Source: Glandiceps talaboti (Eukaryota > Hemichordata > Enteropneusta > Spengelidae). Taken from it: a DNA stretch of 64,000 nucleotides. The notes beneath the pieces are model-generated. The model searched no databases and was not told the DNA's origin. It saw nothing but the letters and a program-made list of their open reading frames with translations. The translations under genes and the position numbers were made by a program. Positions within the stretch are counted from its first letter, which is position 1; every line of letters begins with the position of its first letter. The DNA lies in the NCBI RefSeq assembly GCF_964340395.1, contig NC_135566.1, positions 22,416,635-22,480,634 on the forward strand. Direction: 5' to 3'. Shown here one piece after another: positions 23,301-34,792 of the stretch.

Positions 23301-26300
23301 TGAGTTGCAGCATTCGTCAGTCTAAGTCAGACATATCCAGAAAAAAACAAATAAAAAAATAAAGTTTGTCCTCATTATTATACGGTTTGATGTGACTAGA
23401 TTTAAAGGTCACCAAAAATAATTTTTTTTCTTAAATTTTTTTAAAATAAAAAACATCATTTACGTAACAAAATTTCACGTTATGAATAAATGAATATGTT
23501 CAGCCCTTGCATTTCAATGTTTATATACGGACACCACGTGTTATGGAACAACGCGATTTCTCAACTCAGCTTGACCATTTAGGAATGTTACTGTACTGAC
23601 AAACATAAAAAAGTAGTTTATTCTTTTAGAACATGTAAAAAATCAGCATGATTCACCGTGGTGGTGAAAGACTTTGAAAATATTTTCGTGATTTCACATT
23701 TATGAGACTCAGTGTAGTGAATCATATGAATGGGTGGCTCAAGCACAGACATGTCGTTCGTCAGTATTAATCGATCACGATCATTTTCCAGGGTTTTCCA
23801 GGGGTAGAGAACATTTTTCCAGGGTTTTCCAGGGAGGGTTTGAAATACCAGGGTTTTCCAGGACCGTGCGAACCCTGATTTTAAAACCGATTAGAACAAC
23901 AATTTACTATGGCAGCACACAACGCATTCATCATCACATTCATTTTCAAGCTGATCATTCAGTTGGTAAATAATATATAACTGTGCCATTTGCAAAGAAA
24001 ACTGACATGCTACAAATATATGGAATGTTCGTTACTTTTGTTTAAAAGATAGGTGTGTGTCACAAAGATGATCATTCCAGTTAATAGTGGGTGTTTGTCA
24101 GAAAGATCATCGGTTCAGTTGTGCTAAAAATTGACATTTTTGGAAAGTTATTTACTTACTCTTTAAGACTAATAAGGCACACAATCAAACCTCTAGCAGA
24201 TTAGCAGCTAATAATGATATTTGACAAGACAAAATTAAATAAACTTTCAAAGCACTATAGTGATATAATCCCTAACTCATACCAATAGTCTCCTCTGGGA
24301 TTTACATGGGGTTAATAAAACCACAAGTTTGATCTTACCTTGCTTGTAAAGCACGGACAGTTTCTTCATCTCTTTTGGCCTGTCTTTCTTCTTCTAAAAG
24401 TCTTTGTACTTGTTCAAAAAGCATTTGTAGCTCAGCCATCCTCTCTGCTTCAGCCTGTCTTAAAGTTGCTTCTTCTGCTACTTTCTCTTCTGCAAGTCTC
24501 CTGGCCTATAAAACATTCAAGCATGATACTTTGAAAATGTGGATCATTTGAATTCATCACTATTAAATTACAAACACTTCTGTGTTACCAGCTAAAACCA
24601 TACAATCTACCCATATACAAACACTTCTGTGTTACTAGCTAAAACTATGCAATCTACCCATATACAAACACTTCTGTGTTACTAGCTAAAACCATGCAAT
24701 CTACCCATATACAAACACTTCTGTGTTACTAGCTAAAACTATGCAATCTACCCATATACAAACACTTCTGTGTTACTAGCTAAAACCATGCAATCTACCC
24801 ATATACAAACACTTCTGTGTTACCAGCTACAACCATACAATCTACCCATATACAAACACTTCTGTGTTACCAGCTACAACCATACAATCTACCCATATAC
24901 AAACACTTCTGTGTTACTAGCTAAAACTATGCAATCTACCCATATAAAATGTACAAATAAGGTCGTGCATAAGGAACAAGTGATACAGTTCGAATCAATA
25001 AATGCAATCCAATGTTACAAATTCTTTATCAAAGATATCAAGGCACGACATACAGTAGGTCACTACCTAACTATATACCTAAATGTTAAAAATAGTGCCA
25101 ATGGCATTGTAGCACAACTGTCCAGTTTAAAAAAATGTTTACCCACATGCTGATCCATGCTAGGTATATGTGTTCATTTGCTGAATAACTATCCAGTTAC
25201 CTATACAATCAGAGGTCGAAATAATGAAAAAATTCCGCTTGTCCACTGGGCAAGTAGAAAACAAAAAGTACTTGCCCAAATCAAAAAGTGCTTGCCCATT
25301 CCAAATAGTGGGGTATTTTTGTGTGGTTTACAAATGCACTGTTGTGATTGATTGGGCTTTCTTTTGTTTATTATCAAAAAATGTCACTTTGAAAGTTTCT
25401 GTGGGTACTGAAAAGTTCTTTCCACAATAAACAGGTGTCCTAAATAATATTAATTTTCATGGCCTACTTAATATTCTTACTATAGCATAGCATACAATTT
25501 TTTGTTCACTTGTAAAAAGTAGTTGTTAAAATAATGTTTTCAACACTTTCATAAGCTATCAATATAAAAATTAACATTTATTTCAACACTGATGTAAAAT
25601 CTTTCTAAGTATTTCCTTTTCCACGATGTCAATATATTTTCTTTCCTTCCTCATCCACACCAACTATTTTTCTCCCAGTATATGATTTGTTTATATTTTC
25701 CTAGTAGTATTTTCAAATAAAATGACTGTTGTAAAATTTGCAGTTGATTCAAACACCCAAAACCTGAAAAATCATGCTGTAATTTACTATTGATGAACAA
25801 TATTCAATGAGTCACTGGTCATTCCAGGTATGTTTCCTTGATAGAGTAAACAAAGTATGTCAAGGACAGCTGGTCCAGATTGTTTTGAAAAGTGGTCAGT
25901 CAAGAAAGACGTCTTCTCAATATTGCTACAATGTTATAATTTTACAGACTTGTTGGCACCATTGTTATACAATGTATCCAAAATCCTATCAGACATGTGC
26001 AGTGTGTAATAAGTACAGCATGAACACAGGCAAAAACATATCCCTGATCAAAGAAATTCTCCTTGCCCCTTGGGACAAGTACTTTTCAAAACAACTTGCC
26101 CAAGCCTTGAAATCACTTGCCAGGGGCAAGTAAAAGGCCATAATATTTCGACCCCTGACAACCCCGTTGTTATCTTTACAATATACATGATCATTTGGCT
26201 GTTGCTATGGGCGTGGTCATGTTGCTAGATGTAGTTGCATACATGTTTTGAATATTCGTTTACTTGTCTATGCATCCCTGTTGTTATCTTTGCGAATATA

Positions 26301-29300
26301 CGTGATCATTTGGTTGTTTCTATGGGTGTGGTGTTGTTGCTAGGTATATTTGCATACATTTTTTGAATGTTTATTCATTTGTAATAATCCCTGTTATCAT
26401 CGTTGCAATATACGTGACCATTTGGCTCTTGGTATAGGCGTGGTCTTGTTGCTAGGCATATTTACATACATTTTTTGAATATTTGTTCACTTGTCTAAGA
26501 ATCCCTGTTGCACTATATGTAATCATTTGGCTGTTGCCATTGGCGTGGTCTTGTTGCTAGGCATATTTGCATACATTTTTTAAATGTTTGTTCACTTGTC
26601 TAAGAATCCCTGTTGTTACAACAATGTTCGACCAACTATATCTCTTAGCCTGTCGCAAGCTGTGCTACAACTACCTACTATATCAGAAAGTTTCTCTATT
26701 GATCACAGTGTAATCTTTCACTCCCTGATGTTTAATTAGTGTACATTTCACCAGTGGTGTTTTAAGGTCTTCTGGTTAGGGACGCTGTGGGATATCTCAT
26801 TTGGTAAAATAAACAAAGTTGCAATGTTGTATTGTGTTCTAGTTGTGAATTTATCGTCAAATGTTGGAGTTGTTTGTTTACCGTCTGAGTGAAGTGAGTG
26901 AGTGTATGTGTCATATCATCTGTGCAGTGACTAGCCAGCCCGGGTCTTATCAACAATTTGTTTACAATTAAATATCAGGGAATGAAGATTACACTGATCA
27001 ACAGAGAAAATGGCTGTTAGTAGTGTTAGTAGCTAGTTTCAGCACAGCTTGAGAGAGGCTAAGAGATACAGTTGGTCGAACATTGTTGTATCATTGTGAA
27101 ATACACCACTGTTTAGCTATGGGCGTGGTCATGGTTGCTAGGGATATGTGCATACATTTTTTGAATGTTTACTCACTTGCCTACGAGATGATGTTGTTAT
27201 TTAACCAAAATATACTGCCATTTGGTTGTTGCTAAGGGTGTGTCATGGTTGCTAGGGCCAATTGTGTCAAAACATTTGAAGAAAATCTGCAGAATAACAC
27301 TTCCAGAAACAACTTAAACTGAGACGAAACGGTCCCCTCTATGAAGTCATTGCTTACTATACTTAAACTGAGACGAAACGGTCCCCTCTATGAAGTCATT
27401 GCTTACTATACTTAAACTGAGACGAAACGGTCCCCTCTATGACGTCATACTAGTAATCCTCAAAAGGGAATAAAGCAATAAGCAGTGTAACTGCAAATTC
27501 ATGGCTGCTCGGGTTGCCGCTGATCGCCAATTTTGCTTATCATGCAATATTGAATAGTCAGCTTTGCATTTACTGGTTATGAGACGTATAAAGAACATTT
27601 TTCGAGGTTGTGGTATGGAGCATTTTGAATCACCTTTAAAACTTTTGAAACGGCTATCAGATTTCATTTAATGCCTTAACAAGATTTATCAAACCAAGGC
27701 TGTTTATGTTTATTTCTTTCCTTTAGCTTTATGATTTGGTATCTTTTTTAAACCATCAGCAGCTGAAATTAAAATATTTCTAAATTGTTCTGTTACATTG
27801 TTTATATTCGTATCATTGTAATTAAAATATCTCTAAATTGTTCTGTTACATGGTTTATATTCATATCATTGTAATTAAAATATCTCTAAATTGTTCTGTT
27901 ACATGGTTTATATTCGTATCATTGTAATTAAAATATCTCTAAATTGTTCTGTTACATGGTTTATATTCATATCATTGTAATTAAAATATCTCTAAATTGT
28001 TCTGTTACATGGTTTATATTCATATCATTGTAATTAAAATATCTCTAAATTGTTCTGTTACATGGTTTATATTCATATCATTGTAATTAAAATATCTCTA
28101 AATTGTTGTTACATGGTTTATATTCATATCATTGTAATTAAAATATCTCTAAATTGTTCTGTTACATGGTTTATATTGGTATCATTGAAATTAAAATATT
28201 TCTAAATTGTTCTGTTACATGGTTTATATTCATATCATTGTAATTAAAATATCTCTAAATTGTTCTGTTACATGGTTTACATTCATATCATTGTAATTAA
28301 AATATCTCTAAATTGTTCTGTTACATGGTTTATATTCATATCATTGTAATTAAAATATCTCTAAATTGTTCTGTTACATGGTTTATATTCGTATCATTGT
28401 AATTAAAATATCTCTAAATTGTTCTGTTACATGGTTTATATTCATATCATTGTAATTAAAATATCTCTAAATTGTTCTGTTACATGGTTTATATTCATAT
28501 CATTGTAATTAAAATATCTCTAAATTGTTGTTACATGGTTTATATTCGTATCATTGTAATTAAAATATCTCTAAATTGTTCTGTTACATGGTTTATATTC
28601 ATATCATTGTAATTAAAATATCTCTAAATTGTTCTGTTACATGGTTTATATTCATATCATTGTAATTAAAATATCTCTAAATTGTTCTGTTACATGGTTT
28701 ATATTCGTATCATTGTAATTAAAATATCTCTAAATTGTTCTGTTACATGGTTTATATTCATATCATTGTAATTAAAATATCTCTAAATTGTTCTGTTACA
28801 TGGTTTATATTCGTATCATTGAAATTACAATTCAGAAATTTATGGAATTGGGATTTGTTATTTTCACTATTTAATATACTGCTGTATTTCTGTTGAGCAT
28901 CTTCATCCCACATATATTTGCGTGGAAGTTTGTTTAAATTCCCCTTTACAGTATTCTTATTAACACAGCTGTAGTCAACTGACAGTGAAAAATCATGACA
29001 GTGCGACATATTGGTTATTTTTAATGACAATTGGAAAGTTGTGTGGAACTCATATTTAATTTTCCAACCTTTGGATTTATTTTAATGATCATATGAGTTT
29101 GAATGAGTACATGTAATTTCCTTAATTTTCTAGCTGGTAACATAGGTGCTATAGCCAGGCATTCTGACCAGTAACCGACTATTATCTACATCACTGTAAA
29201 CCTCCAGCCAATGAACATCTTTGTTATACTGGAACATAAATTGAACATTATCCTACAGCCAGTGAACATCTTTGTTATACTGGAATATAAATTGAACATT

Positions 29301-32300
29301 ATCCTACAGCCAATGAACACCTTTGTTATACTGGAACATAAATTGAACATTATCCTACAGCCAATGAACACCTTTGTTATACTGGAACATAAATTGAACA
29401 TTATCCTACAGCCAATGAACACCTTTGTTATAATGGAACATGAATTGAACATTATCCTACAGCCAATAAACATCTTTGTTATACTGGAACATAAATTGAA
29501 CATTAACCTCCAGCCAATAAACATCTTTGTTATACAAATTGAATATTTACCTCCTTTTCGGCTTCTAATAACTCTTGCTGCTTTATAAACATCTCATTAT
29601 CTTCTAATTTTTTCTTTTCTTCTTCTGACTTTCTTTGTCTCCTTTCAATTCTCTCTTCTCTCCTCTTCATAAAAGCCATCTTCTGTGGTGATATGCCTGT
29701 CTCACAGCTTTCAAGTACTTGTTCAACAGCTGTAATTTGATAGATATGAAACAATATAAACATAATACACACGAACAGGTAACCTCGCAGAAAAAACATG
29801 GGAACTTTTAAAAAATGTTGTTACATAAATGGTACACAAGATGGACAGTGAATTCCTGATGTTCAATATTAATGAATTAATGACCATTGCCTAGAAACAT
29901 TTCAACTATGCTATAATTAAGAATAACCACATGCACAGTGATGAAGTGTTTGTGGTTCCCAAGTCAACATCATCTATAAACCTTGTCAAAAACTTCCCTA
30001 CAAAACATGTCTCCTAACAGCATCAGCTTAGGCTGGGGTTATAATTTTTAGGGTGGGGGTGGAAGAATTATTTTGGTCAAAATATTTTCGCAGGCCCCAC
30101 CCTTTGTGGCAAAAAATTTCATCCCCACCCATCCCCCGAAATGAACCCACGTTTTGTAGCCTCCCCCTTTCCCAGCTAAACATATTTTAATGTGTAATTA
30201 TACAGTACGCCTGCTCGACTTCAGAGATGTACAGTATTGTACACTACATGAAATAACTTCAGTGTCCATCCATAACAATGACAGATTTCTTTACAAATAT
30301 ATGTGGGCTTTGCGAAAAAGGCCTCACATTGGGCTGTACTTGGAGAGACTTAATAGTCAGCAAGGTTTTATCTTTCAATCTTGAACAGCATCCCCATCAT
30401 GATAGCTAGTGGGTGTGTGTGGGGGGGGGGGGACTGTCCCCCTCCCACAGTAAGCATTTTTTTTTTCAGACACACACATTTGCTTGGCTATTGATTGCCT
30501 CATAATTGTATGTATGGTAGGTAAATGAAGTGTGAAATTTTGTAAACTACAAGGTAAGCGTGAGAGTGAGAGAGTGTACACAAATACATTCACATGGTTA
30601 TTACACCAACTGATCACTGCATATACATGTAAGTGTTACAGTCGGATCGCTAGCCTGCGGAAATGGCCAGCAAGATCAAACGAATTAATTTGAAAATAAC
30701 CGCCACAGTGAATGCTCACTCACGCTAAACTCAAAAGAGCATTTTCGATATTTCTAAGAGAGAAACCAGCTCGAAACTTTCACAATATATTTACAATAGT
30801 ACCTTCTTCATGTGTCGAATTTTTTATGAAGATTTACCGTAACAGTCTTTAGAAAATGTGATTCTGCTATCACGAGTTCGGATGAAGGACCTATGTTTCA
30901 CGCACAAAAAATACGATAAAAAAGTTATAATTCCATTTTTACATGTTTTCAAAAACATAACTGTAAAGTCTCCTGTAGTGGGGGCTCGAAACAACGGAGA
31001 AAATCGACGGCGAAATCGACCCTCTGCCACAAGCCTAGCACTAGAAGTGGACGCGTTAACTAGGTCAACCTTGTTATTTTATGACGCCATACGCTGACTC
31101 GTTCCAACTGTGGAAATTACAAGTTTATATCTGTTGTCGAGGTTTAAGGGTTAGTGAAAGAAATCATACCAAAGAAATACTCTTTGATAAGCACTTTTAC
31201 AAAAATGGTCTACTTAATATATGTTTGTGTAATCAAATGCGTTACGGTTGTAATTATAAGCTTTATTTAAAACACTACATGAATGAGGTTGTTATGGCTA
31301 TGCGTTATTGTTGCGGGAACCAGCCAGTCCGAGCGATCTTGAAAGGAAGACGGGTCAACCGAAAATTACACAGCTCTTCCCGTGAAACTGGTAAGTGACG
31401 GGTAAAAGTGAGATTGCATTTATAAGTGGAGTAACAATAACTGTGATCGGTGTGGAATTGTGGAATTTTTGTATCAGTACGAAATGAATGATGTTCTGTG
31501 TTTCAAAGCCTGTCATGCCGCGAAAGCACACGGTACAATCCAGTGTTACGTTGTACCATGGATGTATTAGCTCCAAATGGCAATGTACATAATTATTTGA
31601 AAACTCAATGCAGTGGTCAATGTTCAAACATTTCTTTCTTGCTATTAGTATTAGGACATTTGTAGCTTTGTAGTTTTGTTTTAGAAAAAGAGAAGCATGT
31701 ACATTGGATATCCAACAGTTGCTGTTCATGTCGTGTAACTTTGACATTCCAAGTACTCAGGCTGTACATGTAAACCCAACTAATACTTTATAGGTTGCGA
31801 TTATACATAAGTGTAAGTAAAAAATTCAAGTGAAAGTGGGTTTAAATGTACTTGTGTATATTAGAATAAGGGAGCTATTGTATTGTGTATTAATGACTGA
31901 AATGCTGAGGTCTATTATCATCATCATGATTATTATATATTATTATTTAATTGACACCTATTGAGGTCATCCAATGTAAATAAATACTTTACATGTAAAT
32001 TTTAAGGCACCAGTCTTTTGAAAAGTGTGCCGAACCGCTGAAATAAGCCTGTCAATCAAGTATTTAAATGAGCAATATCAGGCGATAATGTATGCAAATG
32101 ATAGGAACTTCATATATCTTAACAATGGAACGTTACCTGCATTCGAAATGACGCTCAAATAGTATCGAATGATACAATTTTGTCAAAAGAAAAATGATAC
32201 ACATTTGATTAAAGGTGTCAAACTTTATTCAAAATGCATTCAATCCATGTTTATACATCAGTGAACATGTTTACCCATGTATATTACGATGTCGACACAG

Positions 32301-32385
32301 TGCGACAATACTCTCTGTCGGTAGTGTATATACACACACACACAAACACACACGCATGCATGAATGCACGTGGGTGCACGTGCGT

Positions 32386-32423
<38 letters not shown>

Positions 32424-34706
32424 GGAAGAAGTATAACAACCTTCCCTTATGGGAGGTAAAAACATTATTACATTTTCTGGATTTACATAATTTTATCGGA
32501 AGCCATATCCATTGTGCTTTCCTAGCCAATTTGGTGTGTCATTGAGGATACATTGTACAAAGTGATTTCTTGCAATGTTGTATCAAATAAGGTGGTTTTC
32601 CACTATATGGCGATGTTCAAGAAAATGTTTTCAAATTATCATTTGCGCCATAACAAAAGTGTTCTCTTCAATTAGAGAGCACACTCATTGATAATATACA
32701 ACACCTATCTACAGGCACTTACCCATAATCCACTCCTGCTTGCTTTTTGGATCTGGAGCGCATATTTCGTACTTGTTTTTGTCTCCTTTCATATGTTCTT
32801 CAGTTTGTATTAAAACTCTGTTTCTATTGTTACCTTTATCTGGTAGAGACTGGTGGAAAAAATAGCACCAATGGCTTTGTAGCACAACTCTTGTCTATTA
32901 ATCCATGTTGTTATCTTTACCTTATACATAATCATTGGCTGTTGCTATGGGCATCGTCTTGTTGCTAGGCTAATTTACATATTTTTGAATGTTTATTCAC
33001 TTGTCTATTAATGCCTGTCATTATCTTTGCAATACATGCGATAATTTGGCTGTTGCTATGGGTGTGATATTGTTGCTAGGCATATTTGTAAACACTTTTC
33101 GAATGTTTGTTCACTTGTCTAAGATTCTCTTATCTTTGCGATATACACTATCTTTTGGCTGTTGCTAAGGGCATGGTCATGGTTGCTATGGATATTTGCA
33201 TACAGTTTTTGAACGTTTACTCACTTGCCTACCAATATTTTAGCAAAATATACGGGCATTTGGTTTTTGCTAAGGGCATGGTCATGGTTGCTAGGGCCAA
33301 TTGTGTCAAAATGTTTTAAAAAATACCGCCAATGGCGTTGTAGCACAACTGTACAGTTTTTAATAATGTTTATCCATATGGTAGTCCATGCTAACATTAA
33401 GTGTTCATTTGGTGAATGACTATCCAGTTGCCTATCCAACCATGTTGCTATCTTACGATATATGCTATCATTTGGCTGTTGATATGGGCGTGGTCATGTT
33501 GTTAGATATATTTGCATACATTTTTGTATGTTTTTGTTCACTTCTGTATGAATTCCTGATATTATCTTTGCAATATAAGTGATCATTTGGCTGTTGCCAT
33601 GGGCGTGGTCTTGTTGCTAGGCATATTTATATACATTTTTTGAATGTTTATTCAATTGTCTATTAATCCCCGTTGTTATCTTTGCAATATATGTGATCAT
33701 TTGGCTGTTGCTATAGGCGTGGTCTTGTTGCTAGGCACATTTGCATACATTTTTTGAATGTTTATTCATTTGTCTTACTATTCCTGTTGCTATCTTTGCA
33801 ATATATGTGATTATTTGGCTGTTGCTATGGGTGTGGTCTTGTTGCTAGGCAAATTTACATACATTTTTTTGAATGTTTAATCAATCGTCTATTAATCCCC
33901 GTTATCTTCGCAATATGTGTGATTATTTGGCTGTTGCTATGGGCGTGGTCTTGTTGCTAGGCAAATTTACATACATTTTTTGAACGCTTACTCAATTGTC
34001 TATCAATCCCTGCTGTTATCTTTGTGAAATACACGACCATTTGGCTAGGGTATTTGCATACATTTTTTGAATGTTCACTCATTTGCCTACCAGATGATGT
34101 TGTTATTTGACCAAAATATACTGCCATTTGGTTGTTGCTAAGGGCGTGGTCATGGTTGCTAGGGCTAATTTTGTCAAAATCTTTTGGAGAAAATGTGCAG
34201 AATAACACTTTCAGAAACATCTCACTAAGTTTCAGACTCTGTGACCAAGTACTTTTTGAGATATAAGTTTTTGACCAAAAATGAACATTTTTACACCTAA
34301 TTTGCATATCAATCATGTATGCTTAATATTTCTTCGTCCATACATCCCTAGATGCATTCCCATTAAATTTCAGCCCAATCTGCTCAGTAGTTTTGGAATG
34401 ATAGATTTTCAACCAAAAAGACACATTTTTAGCCCTAATTTGCATATCACTGATGGAATCATCCCGTCATGAACAAATCTTACTTTATACCCCCTTAAGA
34501 TTAAGAATGTTCCCACCAAATTTCGCACCAATCTGCCCAGTAGTTTCTGAGTTTACGTATTTTGACCAAAAATCACATTTTTTGACTAAAATCACACACC
34601 TGTGATGCGATCATTTTGATTTGTACAATTTCCCAACTAGACACCCAAGGTAATGGATCCACCAAATATCATGGCAATTGGTTCAGCGGTTTTTGACTTT
34701 AAGTTG

Positions 34707-34792
<86 letters not shown>

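Larger units (their letters stand above)
16143..24338 (-). other. SWAP70-like intron 6
   Basis: An 8.2-kb GT-AG intron. It holds composite repeat copy D (16515-17465), a LINE fragment (18776-19420) and CCAGGG-rich clusters (22970-23875). In 17470-18770 and 19430-22960 I see no gene, tandem array or recognisable element. Small open frames at 18451-18696, 20608-20817 and 21368-21580 show no family motif and are not called. Confidence 0.6.
25090..27311 (+). repeat. Composite interspersed repeat, copy E, hosting two nested elements
   Basis: The head (ATAGTGCCAATGGCATTGTA) starts near 25090. The copy is broken at about 25207 by one inverted-repeat element and at 26617 by a second. Core monomers (ATTTGGCTGTTGCTATGGGC ... 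TTGTTGCTAG) run between and after them, to about 27260. The uninterrupted copies elsewhere in the window serve as empty-site references for both insertions. Confidence 0.8.
24506..29550 (-). other. SWAP70-like intron 5
   Basis: A 5-kb intron made largely of mobile and tandem DNA: a 47-bp array, composite repeat copy E, two inverted-repeat elements nested in it, a 49-bp triplication, a LINE fragment with a 53-bp array, and a 51-bp array. I looked for an exon matching the ~37 residues missing from the coiled coil and found none. 24946-25088 and 29031-29200 hold nothing recognisable. Confidence 0.75.

Noticed and set aside
25807-26133. 108-codon + frame inside the inverted-repeat element as a transposase
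   Set aside because: No catalytic motif is visible and it is far too short for a transposase. It is left as an unrecognised internal frame.
24506-29550. Extra coiled-coil exon between exons 5 and 6
   Set aside because: I scanned the - strand for a Glu/Lys/Leu-rich phase 0-0 exon and found none; the space is occupied by arrays and transposons. It remains possible but unsupported.
29211-29588. + strand 125-codon frame NIFVILEHKLNIILQP...
   Set aside because: It is a reading of the 51-bp array, whose unit is a multiple of three.
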